Positions 43,460-52,417 of a stretch of 64,000 nt of DNA are shown here, piece by piece. The first letter of the stretch is position 1, and each line of letters starts with the position of its first letter. The notes beneath the pieces are model-generated. The model was given only the letters and a program-made list of their open reading frames with translations. It was not told the DNA's origin and ran no database searches. Made by a program: the position numbers and the translations under genes. Source of the stretch: an uncultured Rhizobiaceae group bacterium (GTDB taxonomy: Bacteria; Pseudomonadota; Alphaproteobacteria; Rhizobiales; Rhizobiaceae); the NCBI GenBank assembly GCA_937930845.1, contig CALHBJ010000001.1:620001-684000 (forward strand). Direction: 5' to 3'.

Positions 43460-45001
43460 ATGTCGGGATACAGAGTCGTTGACCATCTGGCCAAACACGC
43501 CGACACCCAACCCAACAAGACTGCCACAGTCGAACTTCCATCGGGCCGACGCCACACCTATGCACAGATGCATGAACGCGCGGGACGTCTGGCAGCACAT
43601 CTAAAATCGCTGGGCGTCCAGCCTGGCGATCGGGTTGGGTTCTTGGCGCTCAACACATGCGATATTCTCGACATCGTTTTTGCCACCTGGCGCATTGGTG
43701 GCATTGTGCTGGCACTGAACTTTCGCCTGACTGCTGATGAACTGACTTACATCGTGGAAGATGCGACACCGAAAGTGTTGATCGTCGACGATGATTTTCG
43801 TGAAGTCGCCGAGCGGGTGCGTATGGCAACCCAGGTCGAGCACTGGATATCCTTTGATGGCAAAGGGGGTGACAGTGAATTCGAGCGCGCCATTGCCGGT
43901 GCTGGAGACTGCATAAGCCACCGCATTGACCAGACGCTGGAAGAAACCTGCATGTTGATGTATTCATCGGGCACGACCGGCCGTCCCAAGGGTGTGATGA
44001 TCACCTATGCTATGCTGCATTTTGCGGCGACAGCCGGCATTGGCCCGGCAAATGCGTCCAGCGCCACCGTTTCCCTGTGCTCCATGCCCCTGTTCCATAT
44101 TGCCGCCATGAATGTGTCGGCCCTGCCAAGTATTTTCATTGGGGCAACAATTGTCGTCATGCGCCTGTTTGAAGCAGAAGCTGTATTAAATGCCATTGAT
44201 GATGCGGAGCTGGGAATCACCCATTTCTTTGCCGTGCCATCGGCGTTTAACGTGCTGCGCCAACACCCCAAGGCAGACACGACAGATTATTCACGATTAA
44301 TCAGCGTCAAATCCGGCGCAGAAACCGTGCCACCGCCCCTGGTGAAATGGTGGGGCGAACGGGGCGTCACGTTACAGGAAGGCTATGGGCTGACTGAAAC
44401 TTCAGGTCAGGGATGCATGTTGCCCAAGGAATATGTTGTCAGCAAACCCGGTTCGGCTGGCAAGGCGCTCATGCATGACGAAATGAAGATCATGGCAAGT
44501 GATACGCGCGAAGCCGACGATGACGAAACCGGCGAAATCTGGATGCGCGGTGGCATCGTCACGCCGGGTTACTGGAACTGGCCAGAAGCCACACAAAAGG
44601 CATTTGTGGGGGAATGGTTTCGCACCGGTGATATCGGCAGGCGCGACAGTGACGGGTTTTTCTACATCGAAGACCGGGTCAAAGACATGTATATTTCCGG
44701 CGGTGAAAATGTGTACCCAGCCGAAGTGGAAGGCGTGCTCTACGGCATGGATGCGATCCGTGAAGTGGCGGTCATTGGGGTTGCAAACGACACCTGGGGC
44801 GAAGTTGGGTGTGCCTGTGTCGCCCTAAAAGACGGCGCGACGCTGGATCTGGAGACCGTGCAGGCGTTTTGCGGCGAAAAACTTGCCAAATACAAGCAGC
44901 CTCAACACCTGGTTTTCATTGAGGCCCTGCCGCGCAACGCCACAGGAAAGGTTCAAAAATTTCGCCTGCGCGATACTTACGGACCGCAGTTTGTCAGCTA
45001 A
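43460..45001 (+). CDS. Acyl-CoA synthetase (class I adenylate-forming)
   Basis: 513 aa, ANL superfamily. Motifs: LMYSSGTTGRPKGVMITYAM (P-loop), GYGLTETSGQGCMLP, FRTGDIGRRDSDGFFYIEDR, VKDMYISGGENVYPAEVEG and the C-terminal catalytic Lys in PRNATGKVQKFRLR. The sequence type is the medium/long-chain or cinnamate-type CoA ligase group; the acid is not determinable. GGGAAG precedes the ATG. The following MFS gene overlaps or abuts it, so the pair may import and activate the same organic acid. Confidence 0.9.
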   Translation: MSGYRVVDHLAKHADTQPNKTATVELPSGRRHTYAQMHERAGRLAAHLKSLGVQPGDRVGFLALNTCDILDIVFATWRIGGIVLALNFRLTADELTYIVEDATPKVLIVDDDFREVAERVRMATQVEHWISFDGKGGDSEFERAIAGAGDCISHRIDQTLEETCMLMYSSGTTGRPKGVMITYAMLHFAATAGIGPANASSATVSLCSMPLFHIAAMNVSALPSIFIGATIVVMRLFEAEAVLNAIDDAELGITHFFAVPSAFNVLRQHPKADTTDYSRLISVKSGAETVPPPLVKWWGERGVTLQEGYGLTETSGQGCMLPKEYVVSKPGSAGKALMHDEMKIMASDTREADDDETGEIWMRGGIVTPGYWNWPEATQKAFVGEWFRTGDIGRRDSDGFFYIEDRVKDMYISGGENVYPAEVEGVLYGMDAIREVAVIGVANDTWGEVGCACVALKDGATLDLETVQAFCGEKLAKYKQPQHLVFIEALPRNATGKVQKFRLRDTYGPQFVS

Positions 45002-45023
45002 GCCATCATCGGCGCACGATGCG

Positions 45024-46232
45024 GTGCCCGCACGTGTCCAACCCTCGGTCTGGCTGGCCCTTGCCGTGGGACAAACGATTATTTGGGCGGGTACGTTTTA
45101 TCTGTTTCCCGCACTCCTGCCCGTATTGGAGATTGAGACCGGCTATTCACGCGCGGCGTTGACCGGCGTGTTGACCGCCAGTCTTTTAACGACCGCCGCC
45201 ACATCCACATTTGTCGGTAACCTGATTGACCGGGGGCGCGGCCCGCGAACGGTGATTGGCGGCGCAACGGGGGCTGCGATCATCTTGATTTTGATTTCCG
45301 CCAGCACTGCATTTTGGCAATTTGCCCTTTTGTGGATCCTACTCGGTATTTGCATGGCGGCAAGTCTGTATGAGCCCTGTTTTGCTATTCTTATCCGTCA
45401 CCTGGGCACGGGGGCCAGACCCACCATCACCCGTATCACGCTCATTGCGGGCTTTGCTGGCACGGTTTCCTTTCCCATTGCCAACCTCATCGCCAATTCA
45501 CTGGGATGGCGTGGAGCAGTTGTGTGCTTTGCCCTGGCGATTGGCTTTGTCAGCATGCCTCTGTTTGCGTTTGCCTGGCGCAGACTGAATGTGTCTCACA
45601 ACGCCGATCACATTCCCAATCCCCCCAAAAAAGCGCAGACCTACAGTCGTTCCTACCGGCTGACATTTTGGGCGCTCGCCATAGCAATCATGATGATTTC
45701 CATTCAACACGGCATGATCGTCACACACCTTTTGCCGTTGCTGGCAGAGCGTGGGGTTGCCCCTGCCATTGCCATTGCTGCGGCAAGCTCGATTGGTCCT
45801 ATGCAGGTTTTTGGACGCCTTGCCATGATGGCCTATGAGCGGCGTCTCTCCAACAGCGTGACAATGGTGTGCTGCTTTTGCGGCCAATTGCTGGGTACGG
45901 GGGCCCTGGCCATTGCCGGCGCAACACCTGCACTGATTTTTATGTTTGTGTGCCTGCAGGGTGCCAGCTGGGGCGTTGTGAGCATCATACGCCCGGTATT
46001 GACCAATGAATATCTGGGTGCGGAGCGGTTTGGCGCGCTTTCGGGCCGCATCAGCGGCCTGGCAATGCTGGGCACAGCGCTTGCGCCCTTTCTGGGCACA
46101 TTGATGTGGCAGATCGGTGGATATAATTTGATGCTGGCATTTGCAGCGACAATCGTTCTGCTGGGACTGATTTTACTGGCCACCAGCCACCGCCATCACA
46201 AAAACGTCAGCAAGACAGTAAGTCAAATGTGA
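45024..46232 (+). CDS. MFS transporter
   Basis: About 402 aa with twelve hydrophobic helices. MFS features: TFVGNLIDRGRGPRTVIGGA in the loop 2-3 region and a central cytoplasmic loop (ERRLSNSV lies after helix 8). Helix 1 is VWLALAVGQTIIWAGTFYLF. The start is uncertain: the frame is open back into the acyl-CoA ligase gene; a GTG at 45024 and a TTG at 44991 are the nearest candidates before helix 1, neither with a good ribosome site. It is probably a carboxylate or drug exporter/importer; the context with an acyl-CoA ligase favours an organic acid. Confidence 0.85.
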   Translation: MPARVQPSVWLALAVGQTIIWAGTFYLFPALLPVLEIETGYSRAALTGVLTASLLTTAATSTFVGNLIDRGRGPRTVIGGATGAAIILILISASTAFWQFALLWILLGICMAASLYEPCFAILIRHLGTGARPTITRITLIAGFAGTVSFPIANLIANSLGWRGAVVCFALAIGFVSMPLFAFAWRRLNVSHNADHIPNPPKKAQTYSRSYRLTFWALAIAIMMISIQHGMIVTHLLPLLAERGVAPAIAIAAASSIGPMQVFGRLAMMAYERRLSNSVTMVCCFCGQLLGTGALAIAGATPALIFMFVCLQGASWGVVSIIRPVLTNEYLGAERFGALSGRISGLAMLGTALAPFLGTLMWQIGGYNLMLAFAATIVLLGLILLATSHRHHKNVSKTVSQM

Positions 46233-46346
46233 TCACTCAAGGCTTGTGCCATGGCGGGATCGGGGAAACACTGGATTCTAAATATGCTGGTCGTGCGCCC
46301 GCGCCCTCATATTGGAATTGATCCGACCAAAGAAAGCTTTGTGCCC

Positions 46347-46859
46347 ATGCCCTCACTTGTCAAAACTTCCCTAATTGCCCGATTCAGGTCTCTGTCCCTT
46401 GCGGCAGCCATGGCCCTGAGTATGGGTTCACCGGCTTTGATGACCGCCACGCCTGCCCATGCGGCGACGGGTGATGTCATAGAAATCAAGGGAGAGATCA
46501 TCGACACATGGTGCTATTTCTCAGGCGTCATGGGCGGCACAGATGCTGTGGTTGGCTCCGCTCACCACACCTGCGCCTTGTGGTGCGCTGCCGGCGGCAT
46601 ACCGGTTGGTGTGCGCTCCGATGATGGCAAGGTTTACATGGTGCTCAAATACAAAGGCGAAGGGTCTGCTGCCCAAACCGACACGATTATGGAAGTCCAG
46701 AGCCATGTAATCACCGCAAAAGGACGCCATTTCCTGCGCGATGGTATTGATTATCTGATTGTTGATGATGTCGTCGCCGATGAAGGCATCACCAATCTCA
46801 ATCACAATGACTTTGGCGCGGTGCCTCCCTTTTCCGCCCCCAAGAAACCCAAGAAGTGA
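46347..46859 (+). CDS. Exported Cys/His protein of unknown function, first of a SCO-linked trio
   Basis: 170 aa with a signal peptide (SLAAAMALSMGSPALMTATP, cleavage after AHA). The mature part has IKGEIIDTWCYFSGVMGG and HHTCALWCAAGGIPVGV, giving three Cys and two His that could bind copper or form disulfides. The next gene encodes a protein with a similar layout, suggesting distant paralogues. No family recognised. Start ATG chosen at the signal peptide; the frame extends 96 bases upstream. Twelve bases separate it from the next gene. Confidence 0.7.
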   Translation: MPSLVKTSLIARFRSLSLAAAMALSMGSPALMTATPAHAATGDVIEIKGEIIDTWCYFSGVMGGTDAVVGSAHHTCALWCAAGGIPVGVRSDDGKVYMVLKYKGEGSAAQTDTIMEVQSHVITAKGRHFLRDGIDYLIVDDVVADEGITNLNHNDFGAVPPFSAPKKPKK

Positions 46860-46870
46860 GGAACCGGAGC

Positions 46871-47455
46871 ATGTTGAAGAAAATATCGATTGCGACGCTG
46901 GTTTCCGCAAGCTTGCTGGCAGCCCCTTCTGCCTTTGCCGAGGGTGAGTTTGCCCAGGGCAGCAAAGCCAAAGAATGGGGCTTGCAGGGCGAGGAACTCG
47001 CAACATTTTCCGGCAAGGTTGTTGACGTGTTGTGTGAACTTGCGGGCGATTGCACCGACCAATGCGGAGCTGGCGACCGCCAAATGGGCATTGTGCGCGA
47101 GAGCGACAAGAAGCTGGTATTCGTGTTGAAAAACCGTCAGGCAGCTTTCAACGGAGCCATCGACGATCTGCTTCCCTATTGCAACAAGCAGGTGGATGTT
47201 GATGGGGTGCTGATTGGCGATGATGACGTTGTCACCTCAAAATTCTATATGGTGCAATTTATCAGGGAAACCGGCGCAGGCGAGTGGAACAAGACCAACT
47301 TGTGGACCAAGCGCTGGAAAGAGAAAAACCCAGGTTCCGATGGCAAAGGCCCCTGGTTCCGCCGCGACCCGCGCGTCAAGAAACAGATTGCAAAGAACGG
47401 CCACTTTGGCCTGGGCGCTGCTGCGGATCAAAAATATATCGAAGAGAATGAATGA
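46871..47455 (+). CDS. Exported Cys-rich protein of unknown function, second of the trio
   Basis: 194 aa. Signal peptide MLKKISIATLVSASLLAAPS with cleavage after AFA. Mature motifs: FSGKVVDVLCELAGDCTDQC, GAGDRQMGIVRE and DDLLPYCNKQVDVDGVLIGD. Four Cys fit metal binding. The N-terminal part parallels the preceding protein (strand, VD..C, then Cys pair). The C-terminal half is basic and Trp-rich (WTKRWKEKNPGSDGKGPWFR). CCGGAG precedes the ATG. Function unknown; the following SCO gene suggests a copper- or redox-related role. Confidence 0.7.
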   Translation: MLKKISIATLVSASLLAAPSAFAEGEFAQGSKAKEWGLQGEELATFSGKVVDVLCELAGDCTDQCGAGDRQMGIVRESDKKLVFVLKNRQAAFNGAIDDLLPYCNKQVDVDGVLIGDDDVVTSKFYMVQFIRETGAGEWNKTNLWTKRWKEKNPGSDGKGPWFRRDPRVKKQIAKNGHFGLGAAADQKYIEENE

Positions 47456-47463
47456 TCTGACCC

Positions 47464-48129
47464 ATGGCCAGATCAAACCTATTCATGATGTCTGTGCTGC
47501 TGGCAGGTGGGCTCGCCTTTGGCGCGGGCGTCACATTTGTGTCACACGATCCCACAGCTGTTAAGCAGGACAACACGGCAAGCGCGCAAGCGCCTGCGGC
47601 CTTCATACCGGCGCTGGATAATACGCTTGGATTTCCCGATATAAAAAACGGGGATTTTGAGCTGGTTACCCAGTTTGGCGACACACGGACTTCCAAAAAC
47701 CCCGATGGGCAATATCAATTGCTGTTTTTTGGGTATGCCAAATGCAAGGCAATCTGTTCCGTCGCGCTGCCTAATATCGCACAGGCCACCGACCTGCTTG
47801 ACGGCATGGGGCATACCATCACGCCGTTGATGATCACCGTTGACCCTGAGCGCGATACGCCAAAAGCTTTGCGCGATGAAGCGCCAAAAATGCACCCGCG
47901 CATGGTTGGTCTCACTGGCAGCGAGGAGGCCCTGTCGAAGGCCTATAAAACGTTCCAGGTGCAAAAGAAATTTGTCTATGATCACCCAGATGAGGGGCCG
48001 ATTTATACCCACGGTTCGTTTGTCTATCTGTTGGATGGGGCAGGCAATTTCAAAACCCTGTTCCCGCCGATCACCAGCCCGGTTCGGATTGCCGAGATCA
48101 CAGCGGGATATATCGCAGAGGACGGATAG
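47464..48129 (+). CDS. SCO1/SenC-family copper chaperone / thiol reductase
   Basis: 221 aa. N-terminal membrane anchor (LFMMSVLLAGGLAFGAGVTF). The SCO copper site is present: FFGYAKCKAICSVALP with CxxxC and the distal His in YTHGSFVYLLD. ITVDPERDTPKALRDE is the family signature. SCO proteins deliver copper to cytochrome oxidase CuA or keep its thiols reduced. Here it follows two exported Cys proteins at an eight-base spacing, not cox genes, so the target may be different. Confidence 0.9.
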   Translation: MARSNLFMMSVLLAGGLAFGAGVTFVSHDPTAVKQDNTASAQAPAAFIPALDNTLGFPDIKNGDFELVTQFGDTRTSKNPDGQYQLLFFGYAKCKAICSVALPNIAQATDLLDGMGHTITPLMITVDPERDTPKALRDEAPKMHPRMVGLTGSEEALSKAYKTFQVQKKFVYDHPDEGPIYTHGSFVYLLDGAGNFKTLFPPITSPVRIAEITAGYIAEDG

Positions 48130-48195
48130 CGGCAGCGGCCGTGTGCCGCGCACCCTTGTCGGGAAGCAATGCCTGCCCGGTGCCGACACCGTTCA

Positions 48196-48218
48196 ATCAA
48201 AGCATGAGCTGCTTTGAT
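48196..48218. terminator. Hairpin between convergent genes
   Basis: A perfect 9-bp inverted repeat, ATCAAAGCA/TGCTTTGAT, with a five-base loop, between the SCO gene and livF, which converge. No U-tract on either side, so an intrinsic terminator function is only possible. Confidence 0.4.
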
Positions 48219-48226
48219 CAACCACA

Positions 48227-49531
48227 TTATCCACCAAGGAAGAGCTGACCCACTTTCGGATTGGCCAGAAGATCATCGCCCCGGTCAGCAATCGCGACCT
48301 CGCCACTGACAAGCACATAGCCGATATCGGCAAACTCCAGCCCTTTTTTGGCGTTTTGCTCCACCATGATGATGGTCTTGCCTTCATTGTGTTGAAGGTC
48401 GTGCAGGATTTCAAACACCATATCGATAAAGCGCGGTTCCAGACCAATGGACGGTTCATCGACCAACAGAACTTCCGGGTTCATCACCAATGCACGGGAG
48501 ATTTCCAGCAAACGCCGTTCGCCGCCCGACAGGACTTTAGCCTGATGTTTGCGGCGCGCGGCCAGACGGGGGTATTTGTCAAACACCTCTTCGGCGGAAC
48601 GTTTTGCCTCGATCGGCTGGTCTTTCAAAAAGCCACCCATCCACAGATTTTCCTCAACGGTCATGCCCGGAAACACCGACTTGTCCTGAAGAATGTAGGC
48701 AATACCGGCTTGGGACAATTTTTCATTGGGCGACAGTTTCGTCACGTCCATCTTGTCCGGCCCATCGCCAATCTTGATGCTGCCGGAAAAGATGTTGTTG
48801 AAGCCAAATATGGCATGCAGCACCGTTGATTTGCCGGCACCATTGGGCCCAATCAAACACAATGATTGTTTGCGCCCAACACGCAGGCTCACATCATGGA
48901 GAATTTCCATTTTGCCATACCCGGCACGCAGGTTTTCAATTGTGACATAGGCATCATGACTGGCGAGACCGTCCAGTTGATCGATGGTCACACCTTCGGC
49001 AATTGCAGCAACCTGACGGGTGACTTCCTCCACCGAGATAACCGTTTCCACGCCGCCTGAACCATAGCCCGAAATTGATTTCGCGGCGGCGGCTGCCGTA
49101 GCGGCTGCTGTCGCGGTTTCAGCCACCGTCTTTTTCGCAGTGGTTTTCCTGGCTGTTGATTTGGTGTCGGTCGTTTTTCCTGCAACGGTTTTCTTGGCCG
49201 TCCCTTTCGGGGTGGCAGCTTTTTTCACAGCCGCTGGCTGTTTTGCAGCGCTGGCTTTCGCCGTGGTTTTGCGCGCAGCAGATGGCTTCTTCGCCGCGCT
49301 TGTTTTCGCCGCTATAGCCGGGTCTGGTTTGGCCGGAGCAGGTTTGGAGGCGGATTTGGTCGCCGGCTTCACCGGTGTTTTCTTTGCAGCGCGCGTCGAA
49401 CTGGCCTTTTTCGCAGCCCGCTTGGCAACGGCCTTTGCCGCAGCTTTCTCCTCAAAGATCGCGGCCCGGCGCGCGGCTTCCGTTTTGGCATTCGCCACTT
49501 TGGACGACAATGTGGATTTCTTGGCAGCCAT
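48227..49531 (-). CDS. livF: Branched-chain amino-acid ABC transporter ATPase LivF with histone-H1-like N-terminal extension
   Basis: 434 aa, about 190 longer than normal LivF. Residues 1-~151 are almost entirely Ala, Lys, Thr and Pro, resembling bacterial histone-H1-like tails (AAKKSTLSSKVANAK, KKTPVKPATKSASKPAPAK). Residues ~152-192 link to a normal LivF: Walker A GPNGAGKS at 228-235, signature VLSGGERRLLEISRAL, Walker B LLVDEPSIGLEP. The ATG directly follows the livG stop (TAA-ATG), so the tail is translated in the operon. The AK-rich part may bind DNA, RNA, polyphosphate or the membrane; its role is unknown. Confidence 0.9.
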   Translation of the reverse strand: MAAKKSTLSSKVANAKTEAARRAAIFEEKAAAKAVAKRAAKKASSTRAAKKTPVKPATKSASKPAPAKPDPAIAAKTSAAKKPSAARKTTAKASAAKQPAAVKKAATPKGTAKKTVAGKTTDTKSTARKTTAKKTVAETATAAATAAAAAKSISGYGSGGVETVISVEEVTRQVAAIAEGVTIDQLDGLASHDAYVTIENLRAGYGKMEILHDVSLRVGRKQSLCLIGPNGAGKSTVLHAIFGFNNIFSGSIKIGDGPDKMDVTKLSPNEKLSQAGIAYILQDKSVFPGMTVEENLWMGGFLKDQPIEAKRSAEEVFDKYPRLAARRKHQAKVLSGGERRLLEISRALVMNPEVLLVDEPSIGLEPRFIDMVFEILHDLQHNEGKTIIMVEQNAKKGLEFADIGYVLVSGEVAIADRGDDLLANPKVGQLFLGG

Positions 49532-50272
49532 TTAGTGCGCCCCCAGATAAGCGTCAATTACGCTTTGGTCGTTTTGAATTTCATCGGCACTGCCCGCAGC
49601 CAGCAATTCGCCATGGGCCAGACAATAAATCTGGTCAGCCATGTTCATGATCACCCGCATATTGTGTTCGATGATGAACAACGTAATGCCAAATTCGGAA
49701 TTGGCGCGTTTGAGCCGTTCAATCAGCCCGTTGATCAATGTGGGATTGATCCCCGCTGTTGGCTCATCAAGCAACAGAACCGTTGGCTCATTCATCAGCG
49801 CCATGGCAAATTCAAGCAGCTTTTGCTGGCCAAAGGACAACGAGCCGGAACGCAAAAACCGTTTTTCATACAGGCCGACAAATTCCAAAAGACGCTCAGC
49901 CTTTTCGTGGTCCTGTTTTGAATTGGGTTGAAAATTTTCCCAGAACGTCATTTTTCTGTGCGGCAGTGAGATGAGCATGTTCTCCACGCAATTCATCTCG
50001 CCGTAAATGCGCGTTTGCTGGAAGGTGCGCAGCAGCCCCAGGCGCGCAATCTCAGGCACTTGCATGCGCGAGATTTCCTGTCCCTCAAATTTGATCGAGC
50101 CGGAATCGATGGGATGATACCCCACAATGGAGTTAAACAGGGTCGTTTTCCCTGACCCATTGGGGCCGATCAAACCCGTGATGCCGCCCTTTTCCACGGT
50201 GATGGAAATGTCGGAATTTGCCTTCACGCCGCCATAGCTTTTGGAAACGCTGGAAACATCAATAATGCTCAT
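49532..50272 (-). CDS. livG: Branched-chain amino-acid ABC transporter ATPase LivG
   Basis: 246 aa. Walker A LIGPNGSGKTTLFNSI, LivG-specific QQTRIYGEMNCVENMLI, signature GSLSFGQQKLLEFAMAL, Walker B VLLLDEPTAGINP. Start MSIIDVSSVSKSYGG overlaps the livM stop (ATGA). Forms the ATPase dimer with LivF. Confidence 0.94.
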   Translation of the reverse strand: MSIIDVSSVSKSYGGVKANSDISITVEKGGITGLIGPNGSGKTTLFNSIVGYHPIDSGSIKFEGQEISRMQVPEIARLGLLRTFQQTRIYGEMNCVENMLISLPHRKMTFWENFQPNSKQDHEKAERLLEFVGLYEKRFLRSGSLSFGQQKLLEFAMALMNEPTVLLLDEPTAGINPTLINGLIERLKRANSEFGITLFIIEHNMRVIMNMADQIYCLAHGELLAAGSADEIQNDQSVIDAYLGAH

Positions 50273-51312
50273 TTGGCGGCCTCCGATGCGGCTTCTTTCT
50301 GGTCGATGCGGATGCCAAACCATTCGGGTTTCTTTTGTTGCAACCAACCCATCAGTCCATCCTGGAAATAAACCACCGTGATGACAATCAACGCACCGAG
50401 CGCCACCCATTGCCAACCCAGGAAATAGTTCCAGGTTACTTCTTTAAACACCTGGAACATGATCGCGCCAATGATGGGCCCCCACAATGTGCCCTTGCCG
50501 CCAAGCAGCACGCACACAACCATGAAGATGCCAAGATTGATGGTCTGATAGGCCGATTCCAGAGGTTCAAAACTGATAAGCTGGAATGCGGATATCCCCC
50601 CCACCATGCCGACGAAAAAGGCGGACATGGCCCAGGTCCATAATTTATAGCGCAATGTGCGCAGCCCCATGGCCTCTGCTTTCTCTTCATCATCGCGGAT
50701 GGCGTTGATGGCGGCACCAAACCGCGTGCCGTAGAGCCATTTCAGGAAGATGAACAAAATCACGCCGACCACGGCGAACGCAAAATAGATGAACAATTTT
50801 GTCTGGTCATAATCGCCGCCATAAACCGGCAATGTGATGCCCTGACCGCCGCCAACCCAATCCCAGTTGGACACCAGCTCGCCAGCGGCAATGGCTGTGC
50901 CCAGCGTACCAATGGCAAAATACGGGCCGCGCAGGCCAAACAGAACATAGCCCAGGACGAATGCGCTCAACGCGCAGAACACCCCTGCCCCCAGCGTGCC
51001 AAGGATAAATCCGATAATATATTGCTCATTGGTGAAGTCATATCGCCCGCCGCCCGAGGCACCGGTATATTCTCCCACATCATAGACAAGGCCAATGGCA
51101 ATAACCGCAGCCACATACATGCCCGTGCCATAAAAGAAGATGTTGCCCAGGGAGTTATACCCCATCTGGCCGCCCGTCATGTCCCAGGTCATGGCCACGA
51201 TGATGAACAACCAAAGGGTTGCCAATTGGGTGGTGAAATCAGGAAACAGAAAAGGTGCCGCCACAATGATTGCGAGCAGAATGGCGTAGAAACTGGTTTT
51301 TTGCATGGTCAT
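50269..51312 (-). CDS. livM: Branched-chain amino-acid ABC transporter permease LivM
   Basis: 347 aa with about nine membrane helices. Family motifs: YNSLGNIFFYGTGMYVAAVI, GLRGPYFAIGTLGTAIAAGE, and the EAA-like loop AINAIRDDEEKAEAMGLRTL. C-terminal GGKGTLWGPIIGAIM. GGGAG precedes the ATG. Overlaps livG by four bases. Confidence 0.93.
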   Translation of the reverse strand: MTMQKTSFYAILLAIIVAAPFLFPDFTTQLATLWLFIIVAMTWDMTGGQMGYNSLGNIFFYGTGMYVAAVIAIGLVYDVGEYTGASGGGRYDFTNEQYIIGFILGTLGAGVFCALSAFVLGYVLFGLRGPYFAIGTLGTAIAAGELVSNWDWVGGGQGITLPVYGGDYDQTKLFIYFAFAVVGVILFIFLKWLYGTRFGAAINAIRDDEEKAEAMGLRTLRYKLWTWAMSAFFVGMVGGISAFQLISFEPLESAYQTINLGIFMVVCVLLGGKGTLWGPIIGAIMFQVFKEVTWNYFLGWQWVALGALIVITVVYFQDGLMGWLQQKKPEWFGIRIDQKEAASEAAK

Positions 51313-51326
51313 GATTCCCGCTCCCT

Positions 51327-52259
51327 TTACTGCAGAACCTGGCGGTTACGCTTTTGCTGCAACAGGCGGTATACCAGAACCGCCAGCAACAGCATCACGG
51401 CGATCGCCTGCTGGTAGCCAATGCCGAAAATATGGCTGCCATATTGTTCCGCAGCGCCAATGCCGAGACCGGCGGCGATAACACCAGGCAGATTGCCCAG
51501 GCCTGCTGCTGTCACGATCACAAAGGCACGGACCGAATATGTGATGCCGTAGAAGGGCTGGATCACCCAGACCATCACGATGATGGCGCCGGCCGCACCG
51601 CAGATTGCCGAATTCAGCGAGAAGGTGAATGCGTAGACTTTTTCCGTATCAATGCCCAATACCCGCGCCGCGCGGGCGTCCTGGGCCGTGGCACGAATGG
51701 CCTGCCCCATGCGGCTGCGTTTCATGAACAGGATAACCCCGGTGGCCAATAGCGCGGCGAGCACAACGCCGATCACCTTGGCGGCGGGAAGGTCGATGAG
51801 ACCATCTGCGAAATAGTAATTGTTCTGCAGGCCCAAAATACTGACATCGAGCACAAGGCTTTGGGTATCGGAGCCGAACATGAGGTTCATCAACTGGGCA
51901 TACATAATGGCCAGACCAAACGTGGCCAGCAGGGATGTGAAGAGATCGCGTTCGATCACGCGGGAAATCACAAGCTTATAGGTCAGCCACCCAATGCCCC
52001 ACATCACCACAAATGCAACCGGTACGCCCAGGAGCGGATGCAGGCCAACATTATTGGCCAACCACCAGGAGACATATCCACCACCGATGACAAAGTCGCC
52101 CTGGGCCAGGTTTTTGACATTCATCACCCCCCACACGAGCGCCAGCCCATAGGCGGCGAGCGCGAACAATGCGCCGATCATGACCCCGTCGATGATGATT
52201 TTCAGATTGACCACTGGAAACTGAATCAGCAGGTCAATGTTTCCCAATATCTGATCCAT
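51327..52259 (-). CDS. livH: Branched-chain amino-acid ABC transporter permease LivH
   Basis: 310 aa. Motifs: IDGVMIGALFALAAYGLALV, NLAQGDFVIGGGYVSWW, EAA loop MGQAIRATAQDARAARVLGI, AGLGNLPGVIAAGLGIG. GGGAGAG lies before the ATG. Fifteen bases before livM. First gene of livHMGF. Confidence 0.93.
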   Translation of the reverse strand: MDQILGNIDLLIQFPVVNLKIIIDGVMIGALFALAAYGLALVWGVMNVKNLAQGDFVIGGGYVSWWLANNVGLHPLLGVPVAFVVMWGIGWLTYKLVISRVIERDLFTSLLATFGLAIMYAQLMNLMFGSDTQSLVLDVSILGLQNNYYFADGLIDLPAAKVIGVVLAALLATGVILFMKRSRMGQAIRATAQDARAARVLGIDTEKVYAFTFSLNSAICGAAGAIIVMVWVIQPFYGITYSVRAFVIVTAAGLGNLPGVIAAGLGIGAAEQYGSHIFGIGYQQAIAVMLLLAVLVYRLLQQKRNRQVLQ

Positions 52260-52369
52260 GGATCAGTCTCTCCCTTTGGGCCTGGTCTCTTGCCAGGCTC
52301 AACAACAACCGGTTCCTGCCGGTAACACTATCATGTAAATGGTTCAGCCCGTCGGTCGCAACCCGTATG

Positions 52370-52400
52370 AAAAAAGGGACCGGGTTTTCACCCGATCCCT
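52370..52400 (-). terminator. Intrinsic terminator after livK
   Basis: On the minus strand AGGGATCGGG and CCCGGTCCCT pair around a TGAAAA loop with one mismatch, followed by TTTTTT. It lies 18 bases past the livK stop and limits read-through into livHMGF. Confidence 0.85.
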
Positions 52401-52417
52401 GATTTTGCACCCGGCGA

